Origin: Vermamoeba vermiformis
Lineage: Eukaryota > Tubulinea > Echinamoebida
DNA length: 64,000 nt
Assembly: GCA_045837725.1 (NCBI GenBank)
Contig: JBEWZL010000301.1
Location: 28,594 to 92,593, forward strand
Direction: 5' to 3'
Notes under the pieces: generated by a model
What the model saw: only the letters and a program-made list of their open reading frames with translations
Told to the model about the DNA's origin: nothing
The model's database searches: none
In this document: piece after piece, positions 51,074 to 62,400 of the stretch
How positions within the stretch are numbered: position 1 is the stretch's first letter
Layout of the letters: every line of letters starts with the position of its first letter
Made by a program: the position numbers and the translations under genes

Positions 51074-54000
51074 ATGATTTTTAATTTATTTAGCCCATTC
51101 CAAGTGATTTACAAGGGTTTGTATGGGGATCCGGAGGTTGAACTATTTTGTTACAAGCATAATTCTAACCGGTGTACAGGAATTATCAACTTGTGTACCA
51201 TGGAAACATTGTGCTTTATATTTAAACAAGCCCTAGTGGTATACAACATGGTAGTTGATTGTGAATTTTTTCGACTATTGCGCAACACTCTGGATGCCGT
51301 TACATTTGATCAACTACACACCAGTAAATTACCAATAATTCAGTTTTTCCAAAAGCTGTGTCCTACTTGGGTGCCAGGAAGATACGTTGGCGTAAATGAA
51401 TTACTAAATCCTTTAATCAAATCGGAGCTTGTTTTCAAGACCAAATTTGAGCTTTGCTTCACCAAGTCAGTCAACTGTGATTGTGGCCAAGAAGTTCAAA
51501 CTCTCTTTAGCAACTCTCTGGTGGTATCTGAAGATTACTTGAAACAAACAAATTCAGTTACTGCATCAATAAGAAGATCAATGTTTCGAGAGCAAGACTT
51601 AGCAGGTGTCTGTTGCTTTTGTCACTCACCAAGGCACTTGAAAGGTAGATAAACTGTTTCAAAACTAACTTTAACCAACCTTCTTTAGAATCAATAACAA
51701 AGCTTCCAGACTTGTTGGTTGTGGAGTTTGACACTGGACATCAAAACTATCTGTCTTCTACATTTGATATTGAACAAATTGTTCGCTTAGAAGATGGAGA
51801 TTTTTCATTATTGGGGGCATTGAGAATTGATGGGAATCATACTACTGGATTCTTTCATAAAAATGGTCGAGTGCATGTTTATGATGGCTTAAAAAATGAG
51901 GGTAAAGCAATGGAGCTGCAGTACTCTAAAATGCACTATCTACCCTTGGAAGATTTTAAATATATAACACACTTGATTTACATTCGTACTGCCAATTTTG
52001 CCAAAGGTAATAACATTAAATTCAAGCTTACTACTCTGTTGACATGCTAATGTACTTCTTAGACTTGGTTCTTTCAGATAGCAGTCAATTACTATTCTCA
52101 CAAATCAATGCAGCAAAAAAACTCACTCCTCTTGGAGATAGTGGCTCAACCTCCAATGAATTGGCAACTGTCGAAGCTACCTCATTATTTAGTAGAATGA
52201 ATCAAACAGTCAATAACACAAAGAGTAGCTCTTTGGCTAAACAATCCATGTTGAAAAAGAAGTTAACCCAAGAACATGCCTCAAAAAGTATGTGCATCTA
52301 CCGTTAACTATAGAGCATAATGCTAAATACTGCTTTAGGTTTACGTTTTAAGTGCTGCACAAATGAGTGCTGTTCTAAATTTGATCTATTCCAAGTCGTA
52401 CATTATCGAAACCAATTACTACAAGACAACCATTTCAATTCGAACTTTATTAAATCCTACATTCGACAACATGCCAACAACGAAACTATTTCTTGGCAAT
52501 TTGGAGGGTTAGAAGTTTGCCAAGCAGCATGGTACACACTATATGGATTTTCGTCAGTTAAATTTTTTAAAGCAAAAAAAGAAGAATTACAAGGTAAACT
52601 CTGCATTACTTGAATTGTCATTAATATTGTTTAGGGTCTTATCAAGTGCTTCACGGGAACTATTTTCGAGAATATCCAAAGCCAAAGAGTATTAGTGTAA
52701 GCGCATGGCTTACAAACTACTGTGAAAAGTATGGAGATTATGTTCCTACAATCAATGAAATACATTTAAGTGGCAATTTAAGGTAAGTAACGTTACAATT
52801 TGCTGTAAGCCTTTAATTGTATGTGCAAGTTTACAAGAGTGGTATGAAGAGTATCATGCTGAAGCATCAGTCACTTTGGGTGACGTAGCAAGTTTTAAAA
52901 CCTTTTGCTATGTTCGTAATTCCCAATTTTCGCATGTGAAGTTTCCAAAAGTTACTAGACTGGGCAAGTGCTCCATTTGTGTTTCAAATAGAAAATCAAG
53001 ATTACTTTGTAGTAACCTTGAAGACATCATATCATTGAAATCTGAGTTAAAGGCACACTTTAGCGTTACTGCCGGAGAAAAACAACAGTACCATGGCAGA
53101 AAGATAAAAGCCAGGCAATATCCAACTGCAATTTTGTCATTTATTAGTGATAAAACAAAAGATGTAGAAATTCCAACTACCAACCCTCTACCAAAATCAT
53201 GGACAAGAGTAAAAAGACATCCAGTTGGAATTATGGGCATTTTAAATCATTCGTTAGGAACCAAAGAATTTGTTTTGTTTTCCCCAGAACAGTGGACCTT
53301 GGACTCAAACTTTTTTCTAACAATTTTACATAACTCGATTATGAACTCTCTAAAAGCTTACAAGGCAGAAAGGCCCAGAGTTTTATATATACAAACAGAT
53401 AACTGCAGTGCAGAGTCAAAAAACCAGTATTTATTAGCATATTTGGCTCTACTAGTCGAGTACAAAATTTTCGATGAGATTTACTTCCACACTCTAATTC
53501 CTGGTCATACTCATGAAGATATAGACCAACTATTCAGCGTTCTGCACCAAAAATTAGAAACTGCTACTATTGAAACAATATCACGACTAATCAACTTCAT
53601 GGAAACAAAAGTTTTCTCAAGTCGTCCAATTGTAACATGGATTCGAGCTGTGTATGATTGGAAACAATGGATGTCTGGTTTTTGTAACAAAATATCTGGT
53701 CACAAATCACCACATGCTTTCTTAATTAAGAATGGTTCTGACTCTAAGGTGCACCTATATTATAAAAAGTACTCTCAAGATATGGAATGGTTGGGAGACC
53801 ATAATCAAAATGTCATTTTCAATTCAAAACCTGCAGCATGGCCAAATATCCTTCATCAAAACCAGTTTGATCATGAAGCAATTAAAAAGATGGTAGATCA
53901 ATGCAGGTCACACATCTCCGAAACGGTAAGTTTAAAACTTTGAAAAGCAATTAACAACCTTTAGAGTGTTCAATGGTGGCAACATATTGATAAATCAGTT

Positions 54001-54493
54001 AAAGTCCTACCTTGTTTGTCAATTACACCCAATCCATTTGCTGATTTTCAAATATCTTCTGTTGTTCAACATGAATTCAAAGTTGTTTCAACACAAACAC
54101 CAGTTATAAAAGTAACAAAACCAAGGCAAAAAAGAAAGCCAGAAGGTTTGTACTGTTTATTATATAGAACGGTTCTAATCATTTCTAGATTGGCCTACAG
54201 GAGCTGTGAAAAAGCTTCGTTCTGCAAAAGTAAAGGATGATTTGTTGGATTTATTGGCAAGCCTTAGTAAATCCTTTGAAGCTAGTCTGCATTATCCTAT
54301 TCCAACTCTACAACAATCTCTTCGCAACTTACTAGGGTTTGGATCTCCCTTTATAACCAACATTTCAATGAACAAAGAGTTTGAAGAAGAAATTGGATCA
54401 CTAAGGTCAAGAATTGAAGCACTACAGTATTTACATACACTGTTAGAAGATTATGACAGCATTGTAAAAGATTTGAAGCTCAAAAAAAAGTAA
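51074..54493 (+). CDS. Transposase-like protein (DUF7869-type DDE core) with a USP-like N-terminal region
   Basis: About eight exons encode roughly 1000 residues. The N-terminal third has cysteine pairs (NCDCGQE, CCFCHSP) and a stretch LPDLLVVEFDTG... LRIDGNHTTGFFHKNGRVHVYDG that resembles the His box of ubiquitin-specific proteases. The middle has CCTNECC and a segment GGLEVCQAAWYTLYG typical of DUF7869 proteins. The large exon 52876-53926 carries a zinc-ligand group (KCSIC) and the RNase H-like core: YIQTDNCSAESKN, then HTLIPGHTHEDIDQLFS. Those acidic residues and the GHTHEDID motif match DUF7869/integrase-like transposases of fungi and oomycetes. A coiled coil ends the protein. No terminal repeats were found, so it is either a domesticated gene or an element whose ends I cannot see. 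Confidence 0.68.
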
Positions 54494-54561
54494 ATTTGCC
54501 TTTATTTGGTTTTACATTAGTTGCCGTTAATGTTCAACGACTTTCGGTTCAAAGAGTAAAT

Positions 54562-56017
54562 TTACAACTTCGAAGCAGTACTAGGTGGGTCTAATTTAAA
54601 TACACGACAGGCGGTCTTCCACAAGAACTTGTCTTTGGCATCCGACGAGAGGCCTAAAGTATCGACATTTTTCAACGTCTTCTCAAGATTCAATTGCGGA
54701 AAATTCGTGCCAAACATCACTAATATAACCTTATTAGCACTTGTATAATATTGTTTATATTAAAAGTCGTACCTTTGTCAGATCCATAAGTCTTCATATA
54801 ATGAACTAATGCTGGCGGGAAGTATTTAGGATCATAAGCAGATGTATCTATAATATTATAAAGAGGCATTAATAAAATATTGTAATTTCCAAATAAGGAT
54901 AAAATACGTACCAATATAAACGTTTTGATGCTTCCAACAAACTGCAATCATTTCTTCGGTCCAAGGATAACTAATCAACAATAATAAGACCCCTTTTCAT
55001 ATCTATATCATATATATATAATATTTTAATAGCTTACCCAAGATGACCGCCTACAATTTTCAACTGAGGAAAAGTTAGTGCAACTTCGTCAATGTACGGG
55101 ATCGGACGACCAGTCTCAGAAGGCATAAGAGGCCCTGTGTGCCCAACTTGACAACAAAATGGTATGTCTAATTCAATGCATTTGACATATAACGGATAAT
55201 ACAACTTGTCATTGGGAGGAAGTTTCCACATCCTGATCGCACGAGAGAAAAGTCATTAATAAAAACGAAATCATTCATTAGGATATAATTATTAGAATTC
55301 AATGCATATTTACCATGGAACTACTCGAAGAGCTTTAAAACCGTATTCTTTGACGCATTTTTCGAGTTCTTTGACTGCGGCGACTGGATCCGCCAAATTG
55401 ACCGCCGCAACACCTTAAAACCAACAGAAATCAATAATGTATTTGAAATATCGTATAAATATGCATAGAAATTGTTAATAGGATACGTACCAATAAATCT
55501 TTGAGGGTTGTACTTGACGAACTCGTAGATTTCTTCGTTTGTAAGTGGATAGCATCCAGGACGCGACCTAAAATATGAATTATTATTCGATTTTAATCAT
55601 TATAATAATATTTACCACGCGGAAAGCATCATTCTGTCAATGTTCGCTTGATCCATCAATTTCAACAAAGCTTTTGGAGTCCATTTGACGCTGCCTATAA
55701 AGAATCGCTTAGTCAATAATAATTATAGTATTCATGGGTAATATTAGGTATATACACCATTTAAATCGGACCGATTTTGTGAAAGAAAAAATCTTTCCGT
55801 CGAAAATACTGGTGGGATCTGATATTATACCTGTTTTAATGGCCGTAAAAAGTTGTTCGTTGCCCTTTCCCGATATTTCTAGCAACCTCAGCGTCTCAGG
55901 CGCCAGGTTAAAGAAGTTCGAACCTACATCCAAATTTAATTCGGTATACTTTATTTGAAAGACACAATTATTACCTGCAGGCTGTGCCCAAACATCAATA
56001 GCTACTCTTTGTGCCAT
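54562..56017 (-). CDS. Amidohydrolase (amidohydrolase-2, ACMSD-like TIM barrel)
   Basis: Metal-dependent hydrolase or decarboxylase of the amidohydrolase-2 family, split into about nine small exons starting MAQRVAIDVWAQPAG at 56017. Matching blocks: ALLKLMDQANIDRMMLSAW, NPQRFIGVAAVNLADP, AVKELEKCVKEYGFKALRV, then QVGHTGPLMPSETG (metal His), LKIVGGHLGYPW (second His), VYIDTSAYDP and VMFGTNFPQL with the terminal family motif. The usual N-terminal HxH is not evident (DVWAQPAG stands in its place), which fits members that use fewer metal ligands. Substrate unknown; relatives act on aromatic-acid intermediates. It converges with the transposase-like gene with 68 bases between stops. Confidence 0.85.
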
Positions 56018-56337
56018 AATGATTCGTGGACGTCTTTGTTGTTGATCAAAACTTAAAGAGAATAAAATTGCGCCTTTTCATTTTATTTCAATCTAACCTG
56101 CCATCAACATATAATCACCTTCAAACGATCATATAAAATAGAAAAAGATTTACCCAGAGCTAGGATCCGCTGAATTGACGAGAAATGCAGATTATCAAAA
56201 GGTAATCCAGCTGCCAATTAATTTTTTAATTGCCAAATAATCGAAAATAATTATTGTTGTCCGGATTCAAATCCCGCCAAAAATAATTTATAAATAGTTC
56301 CCACCCCGTAAATAATATGAATTTTATAAATTATTTT

Positions 56338-58371
56338 AGAGTGAGTCTCCGATTTTGTCCCAAACCCCCAATTTTGTCCCAAACGATTTTGGACTAAAAT
56401 TTAACAATAATTTATTTTAATACTTATTTAATGGAGTGATTTCAATACAAATAGATAAATAATAAGTGAATACTTGAATTACAGTTGATTTAATCGTGCA
56501 ATTCGCCTTCATCACTGGCCAGATCGGATCTTTCTTCGCTTCGATCAGATCCGCATTCAGCAGCATGCTCATCATGAATATCGCGTTTTTGACACTTCTT
56601 GCATACTTGATAGCTATTACATGAGGTGCAGACCCAAAATTTGTGCTTCTTGGTATATATACGACGGCAAGGTGAGCACGTCCTACTAATCACATCACTC
56701 TGTTTGTCAAGTTTGCGTCGCTTGACGAGCTCTTGTCGCTCTTCTTTCTCCTCTTCTCTCTTTCTCTTCTTGTCCTCTCTTTCTTTCTTCGCAAGTTCTT
56801 TAGCCTCCTTCTCTTTCAGTGCTTTTTCCTCCTTCTCACGGGCATAGATCACCAACTGCTGGCCAGTCACCAATTTATTCCGCTCATTGGCACGTACTCG
56901 CTTGATAGGAGTCTTGGTTTGATTAGGTATCAAGGCCTCCTTAAGTATCAGTGCCATAGCTTTAACTTCTTCATCTTCACTGGTGTGCAGTTGAGGTTTT
57001 GTGTCGAACATGTACATGTTCTGAAATTTCTTGCTGATAAGTGCACTATCGAATGGCCAAATGCCTGTATGTCGAAATCCTGCCTTAATGACCTCTTTAT
57101 CAAATATATTGGACTTCTCCTCCGTGATAATGTCTTCAATAACAGAGTGCAGGGTCTCTCCAGTGAGGAGCCGTCGCATTCTTTCAAGGTCTCTCTTGAC
57201 ACGCATCTTGCGTTTGAACGAGCCAAAAATCACGTCGTCAAGAGGTTGAAGCAAATGAGTTGTATGTGCTGGTAGGTACAGGGGCTGTATATCAGAATCT
57301 AATAGCAAGTTGATGCTGGTCAACTCCAGGTGGGTGGAGTGGCGGTCAAGAAGTAAAAGAGCTGGTTGTCCTTGCTTGAACGCTGAAAGTCGCTCCACGA
57401 GTCGCGCTATTATTTGCTTCCACAACTCATTTGTAATAAAGCCATTAGCTGTTGTGGCATAATAAGTTGGTATAGTGCTGCGAGTATATCTCAGCTCTGT
57501 AGTGACGGGAATCGAATTCTTCTTTTCGTTGCCATTTTGTGACATGTCCTTGTAGATGAGCACTATCATCCAAACACGACCAGATGCTGCAACGAATGGA
57601 AGTATAGTGCGTAGATGACTCTTGGGAGTACTCAATCTACCCTGCTTTTTCGAATTTGCACTCGTTAGAATCTTCGAACTTTCTCCGTCAGTAAATTTAC
57701 AGGGAGATTCGTCAGTGTTGATGATGAAGTCATCCGTGTAACTTTTCTCTTCTAGTAGCCTCTTGTATTCTTTCACAAATGACTCAATAATATCAATAGT
57801 GACAGAATTGACACGTCCCATGTCGAGGTCTTTACCAAACGCGTGAGAGATGTGATCTGAATTGCGGATCAGAAAATTGCTAAACCAGTGATTGCCTCGC
57901 CAGTCTTCAGGGAGCTCAAATATCTTACGTACAAAACTAATGAATACACTTCTCGACAGAGCTATTCTGCTTGCTGAAAAAGCTAAAATGATGCTGCATA
58001 GTCTTTTTTCTTGCTGATCGGTGAGCATCTGATTTCCATGTTTCTTCTCTTTATTCTTTTGAGCCCGCTGGTAGGCTTTGCGAAGTGTTTCGAATTTATT
58101 GGGACTATTCCGCGTCAAATCGCGAATAATTTCGCTAATTGTCTCGCCGTTTTCTGAAATCCGTTGATTGATCTCATGAATTTCGTTTTCATACTTCGCC
58201 ATTACTGGTCAGAAAAATTATAAATAAAATCAATACTATTGAACAACAAGCTGTCGTGTTCGTGTGCGAAGCAACTTATTGAATGCCGTTGGTAAAATAA
58301 TTTGCGAAATTACGCAAAAAAATCGGTTGGGACAAAATCAGGGGTTTGGGACAAAATCGGCGACTCACTCT
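56338..58371 (-). mobile_element. pogo/Tigger-type DNA transposon, complete-looking
   Basis: Terminal inverted repeats of 45 bp at 56338-56382 and 58327-58371 differ at only 3 positions. Each contains two copies of ATTTTGTCCCAA, likely transposase-binding sites. The element is about 2.03 kb and holds one uninterrupted transposase gene. The expected TA target duplication is not clean: the flanks read TT and TA. Near-identical ends and an intact ORF suggest recent insertion. Confidence 0.88.
56490..58202 (-). CDS. pogo-like (DDE_1) transposase
   Basis: Single exon of 570 residues with ATG at 58202 and stop at 56490. The N-terminus is a helix-turn-helix DNA-binding region (ISEIIRDLTRNSPNKFETLR, then a CENP-B-like second helix set EDWRGNHWFSNFLIRN). 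The catalytic acids sit in INTDESPCKF, LLLDRHSTHLE and QPLDDVIFGSFKRK. YLPAHTTHLLQPLDD is the classic pogo/Tigger/Jerky block. After a charged Lys/Glu coiled coil comes a Cys-rich C-terminal finger (CSPCRRIY... WVCTSCNSYQVCKKC). All three catalytic acids and the frame are intact, so it may be active. It lies between matching inverted repeats. Confidence 0.93.
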   Translation of the reverse strand: MAKYENEIHEINQRISENGETISEIIRDLTRNSPNKFETLRKAYQRAQKNKEKKHGNQMLTDQQEKRLCSIILAFSASRIALSRSVFISFVRKIFELPEDWRGNHWFSNFLIRNSDHISHAFGKDLDMGRVNSVTIDIIESFVKEYKRLLEEKSYTDDFIINTDESPCKFTDGESSKILTSANSKKQGRLSTPKSHLRTILPFVAASGRVWMIVLIYKDMSQNGNEKKNSIPVTTELRYTRSTIPTYYATTANGFITNELWKQIIARLVERLSAFKQGQPALLLLDRHSTHLELTSINLLLDSDIQPLYLPAHTTHLLQPLDDVIFGSFKRKMRVKRDLERMRRLLTGETLHSVIEDIITEEKSNIFDKEVIKAGFRHTGIWPFDSALISKKFQNMYMFDTKPQLHTSEDEEVKAMALILKEALIPNQTKTPIKRVRANERNKLVTGQQLVIYAREKEEKALKEKEAKELAKKEREDKKRKREEEKEERQELVKRRKLDKQSDVISRTCSPCRRIYTKKHKFWVCTSCNSYQVCKKCQKRDIHDEHAAECGSDRSEERSDLASDEGELHD

Positions 58372-59103
58372 TAATTAAAATTCAAAATTTGAATTATTGT
58401 TCACGGGACGTTCGTTACCCGGGTGGGTCGAGCGTGGCCTGCGTGCGAAAACAGCAATATACAATAATATATGTTTCAGAGACTTATTTTATTACTTAAT
58501 TACGGTTACACTATTCAAACACACAGAACTCGTTTGGCTTGACTACTCTTAGCAGCATGGAGCAAGGCAGTGACGGAAGTGTTTGGGCTTACCTTCGCAG
58601 TGTAGGCGGCTTCCGTGGCACTCAGGACTTTGACAACTCGAAAAAAACAAAAAAAGATTCGTGACACATCTTAGCTCACCTTCCAAATGCGGTCAAAATG
58701 ACAAAATATCTCGGAAATTCTTGTCGGAAAACTGGAATGACCAATCATTTGGAAGGATTGAGCTTTGTTTACGTCACGCAATTTTTTCATTTGTCAAAGT
58801 CCAAGTGCCACGAAACCACGAACGCACGCTGTCGGAGGTAAGTTTAAAACTTGTTGCTGCATTGCTGCCTTGGTAAAGCGCTAAGAGTGTTCAAGCCATT
58901 TGTCGGATCCGTTTGTATGTGTTTGTACATGTAACCCGTAATAAACTACTGTGGCTTATCAAATATTGTGTAATTTATCTATTCGCTTGCACGTACGCTC
59001 GGTGCCGGCCGCAACGCACGTTATTATTATTGAAATTATGAATTTTTAAAATAATTAAAATTCTAAACAAAATTTAAACTATTTACGGGGTTCGAACTTA
59101 ATA
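58372..59103. other. Interior of the older inverted-repeat element
   Basis: GC-richer, non-coding segment (58400-59030) between AT-rich arms. Its two ends are weakly inverted with respect to each other (both contain CGAGCGT next to an ACGT-CGTT-C block). An AATAAA sits at 58940. Only short ORFs are present. Origin unclear. Confidence 0.4.
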
Positions 59104-59145
59104 TAAATTATTTTTGGCGGGATTTGAATCCGGACAACAATAATT

Positions 59146-59445
59146 ACATTGATAATAACATTCCATTTTTAAAAATAATTAAAATATTTATTTACGCAAA
59201 TATTAGGCAGGAGCGAGCCATTTTATTGTACCTGCGCGCTACTTACATAATAAATGGTAGGTAGCTATAATATGGTGGTGTAAACGAGTATGACGCGCTG
59301 AGTCCGCATTCCAGTGTTGCCTAACTGATCCTTAGAAACTCTGTCCTCTTCGGTACGTCTTGCGTCAATTGCTTCCATTAATGCAATAAGTTAATCAAAT
59401 ATTGCAACATTTTTTATACGACGGTCCATGTTGCGTTTTTGTTGA
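59146..59445. other. Spacer between mobile elements
   Basis: 300 bases between the inverted-repeat element and the next transposon. No gene or repeat recognised. Confidence 0.4.
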
Positions 59446-62400
59446 TAGTCGTTTGACTTCTGGGTAAGGTAAATTTTACCTCCTTTTTTATTTACCTACC
59501 TGAAAAGTCGGTAGGTAACCAAAACCGGGTTATATTTACCAAGGTAAATTGGTAAATTACCAGCGAGGGTCCGGCCTTCCTCTTCGCCCAGACTTAGTCA
59601 ATGAACTCGATCCACCATAACAAATGCAGTAGGGCTCAAATCAACACACAGCATTTAAATATTCAATATTGTATATCAATTACAGGCAGGTATAGCCTTG
59701 GCGAAGGTACGTTTCTTCCGAGATTCGCATCCAATTCGCTGAGACTAAATTTTCTGCACGCTAGGTACTTGCAAAAAATTAGAAAAAATAGAGCCACGTG
59801 CGTTATTACACACCACGTGATGCCCAGCTTTTCTGCGAAGATTAATGGCTGTTCAATTTCACGGTAGCGTCTCGATCAGCAATGGCAGAGAAAGGAGTAT
59901 GGCAATATCGGATAATATGATATTAATTAATTACTAACTTAATCTGCAGACTTCAACAAACAAGCGCAAGCTAAACGAACAAGATCAGATGGTAGATTTG
60001 TTCCTGGCAGTCGCCGAAAAGACGGCATATTCTGCAGACGAGATTGAAAAAACGAGAGTCGCGTTGTTTGAAACACTGAAACTGGGTTCTCGAGAATCAA
60101 TACTAGTTCTAGAACAAAGCCCACTGTTAGGTCAGATGCGAGGCGAGCTTGTAATAGGCTTAGTTTTTGCATTCCTAAGTGCACTGGTAATGATAATATT
60201 ATTTTGTATTCTCTCTTCTAATTTGATGACTTTTTAGAAGAAATTTGAGCCGGATGGCACGGATGTTGAGCCGCCAACGAAGCGAGCCAAACTAGGGCAG
60301 CGCAAAGACAATGCCAAAACACCAGAAGCACTCGCTGACAAAATAATAGACAAGTTCCCGTTTCCAAACATGCTTGACGAAACACTGCCCAACAGAAAAG
60401 ACGATTTTACAGTAATAACTCTCGAATCGGTGCACTGCAACATCTGCAACAAAACGCTGAAGCTGAACTTTGTTGGTAAGCTAAAATTTCGTCATTGCCG
60501 CGTCTCCTAACCTGTACCAGCTTGTCCGGCGAAGTTTTATCGACACTTGTGCGGTGATAAGCCAGGTACTATAACAAGTCATATTCGAGCCTTGCAAGAC
60601 CAAAAGTATGTTAATTTTAACGCACAGAAACAAAACTAATTTGGGTTAGGCAAGATGTAAAGCGTCGCCAAAGTTTTGGTCACCAGGCTGAGATCCTTCG
60701 TTCAAAACTCAGCCAGACGGAAGGAAAGGTTATGTGCTTCTGTGGTGAATCTGCCATCGAAATGAATGTCGCTGGCAAGGTTTACTATGTTTGTGCTAGA
60801 ACACAGGTGACAGGTGCACGCGACTATTGCACCCTGAAAAAAGTCAAGAAATTAGCCGAGCTTGCAGTAGATGAAGGGTTAGTCAACAATGAAAATATTG
60901 TAGTTAGTTAATAGTTAATAAATAATATAGGCGTAAGCTGCGTATGGTTAATTTGCGCAAAAAAAGTCTATCTTGCCAGATCAGTGCACGACCCCAGGGG
61001 CTTTCGACCAAGGGCTTGCCTTGGCGACCTTCTTTGCGAATCAGGTTACTACAAAATTATGTAAAAGCTCTGGCAAAACACTACACTGCAGCTCCCAGTA
61101 TTTGCAAAGATCGTGCACCAATTGGTTCGTAACCAAACGGCCTTTGTATCGTGCTCCTCTTACTGATTGTTCTCAATTACTAGTGTCAATTGAGGCACAT
61201 GTACTTCATATGGTCAAGCTACTAATTAAGACAAGAGAAATGGACAATAAGACGTGGCACTTTATCGACACAGTTCTGAATCATTTTCGTGGCCAACATG
61301 GGAAGAGGTAACAATATTTTCTCAATATTTTATTTAAAATAATCAATTGTATTAGATATCATCATTCATCTTTGGCACTGGGAAAAAAAATCAAAATGCA
61401 GGGCGGATCGAGATCCCTGAAACTTCTTCCTTTGCCAAGCAAAACCACAATAAGTCAGTCAAAGCATGTATATTTAAGAGAGTATGGGATTTCTTCGTCA
61501 TTGATTGACCTGGTATGCCCTTGAAATGATTTTTGGTGACCCGTTAACTTACAATTGCCAATCCTAGGCCAAGCGCTACTTTGACATGCACAACATATCC
61601 TCGTCAAGCTTTTTAATATGCTTAGACGGCATTTATGTGCCAGAAGATGACAATATATGCTTCTCATCAAGAACACGTCATGGTTTTGTTGTACCGGTAA
61701 GGTTTGTACTCGTAACAGCTCGTAACTGATAGTCATTCATGAAGGATTACACAACAGTTCTTAAAATCCGGTCATATACAGAGGTTGAAAAGCCCTTTGT
61801 ACAAGATTGGAAATATGCACGTCAAGTTGTTGTCGTTCTGCTCTGCCCGCTCATTCCTGGCTATCATGCCTTTCCCATTGGCCTTGTACCAACAGAGGTT
61901 ACCTACGATACAAAGTTAACAAAGAACTTATTTGAACAAGCAGTGTCTGAAGTACAGAAACGCTCTTTCGAAGTTTTCGCAATTTCGGCTGACAACGCTC
62001 CTGGACATGCTGCCTACTTTGGTGATCAAGTCAGTTCACAACCATTTATTATTGCTGATTGGCCTTATGGTGCTCCTGCTACTCATCCTATCCCCCTTGT
62101 TGATTATCTCCACGTTGGAAGGAAAATTTGCAACCAAGTTATCAACCCAAAACGAATAATCATGATCGGTGAAGTTCCAGTCATCATTCAGCCCCTACTA
62201 GACTTGCAACGAGTAATAGAAGGCTTTAATGTTCGAATTATGAAGCACCAAGATGCTCAGTATCATCAAAGGGTTGATTTCTTATTGGGCAATTCGGACG
62301 TGTGTAACTACTCTCACTTTTGGATCTCACTAACATATTATTTACAGTTACACTCCAAGCTAGGTGATATCCAATTAGCGGAAGGCCTTTCTGTATACTT

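Larger units (their letters stand above)
56249..59145. mobile_element. Inverted-repeat element carrying a nested pogo-type transposon
   Basis: A 42-bp sequence at 56249-56290 recurs perfectly inverted at 59104-59145 (it contains TCCGGATTCAAATCCCGCC). Looser AT-rich similarity continues inward on both arms. The left arm is interrupted by the pogo-type transposon (56338-58371); across that insertion the left arm continues at 58372-58400, where it resembles the right arm near 59030-59080. Without the insert the element is roughly 0.9 kb with a GC-richer middle (58400-59030). No coding capacity was recognised in that middle. It is probably a non-autonomous DNA element. Confidence 0.6.

Noticed and set aside
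48000-54560. Terminal inverted repeats around the TET/JBP-transposase cluster
   Set aside because: I compared 47.9-48.1 kb with 54.5-54.6 kb and saw only weak, short similarity; just 68 bases separate the cluster from the next gene.
56258-56280. tRNA or SINE B-box in the arms of the inverted-repeat element
   Set aside because: The opposite strand reads GGGATTTGAATCC, close to a B box, but there is no A box or cloverleaf at a suitable distance.
56336-58373. TA target duplication for the pogo-type element
   Set aside because: The flanks read TT and TA whichever way the repeat edge is set, so I do not claim it.
58400-59035. Solo LTR in the interior of the older element
   Set aside because: It has a TG-like start and an AATAAA, but no clear matching end or target duplication; the arms around it explain the structure better.
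59601-59867. 88-codon ORF near the left end of the last transposon
   Set aside because: No recognisable motif; it lies between the terminal repeat and the first transposase exon and may be leader sequence.
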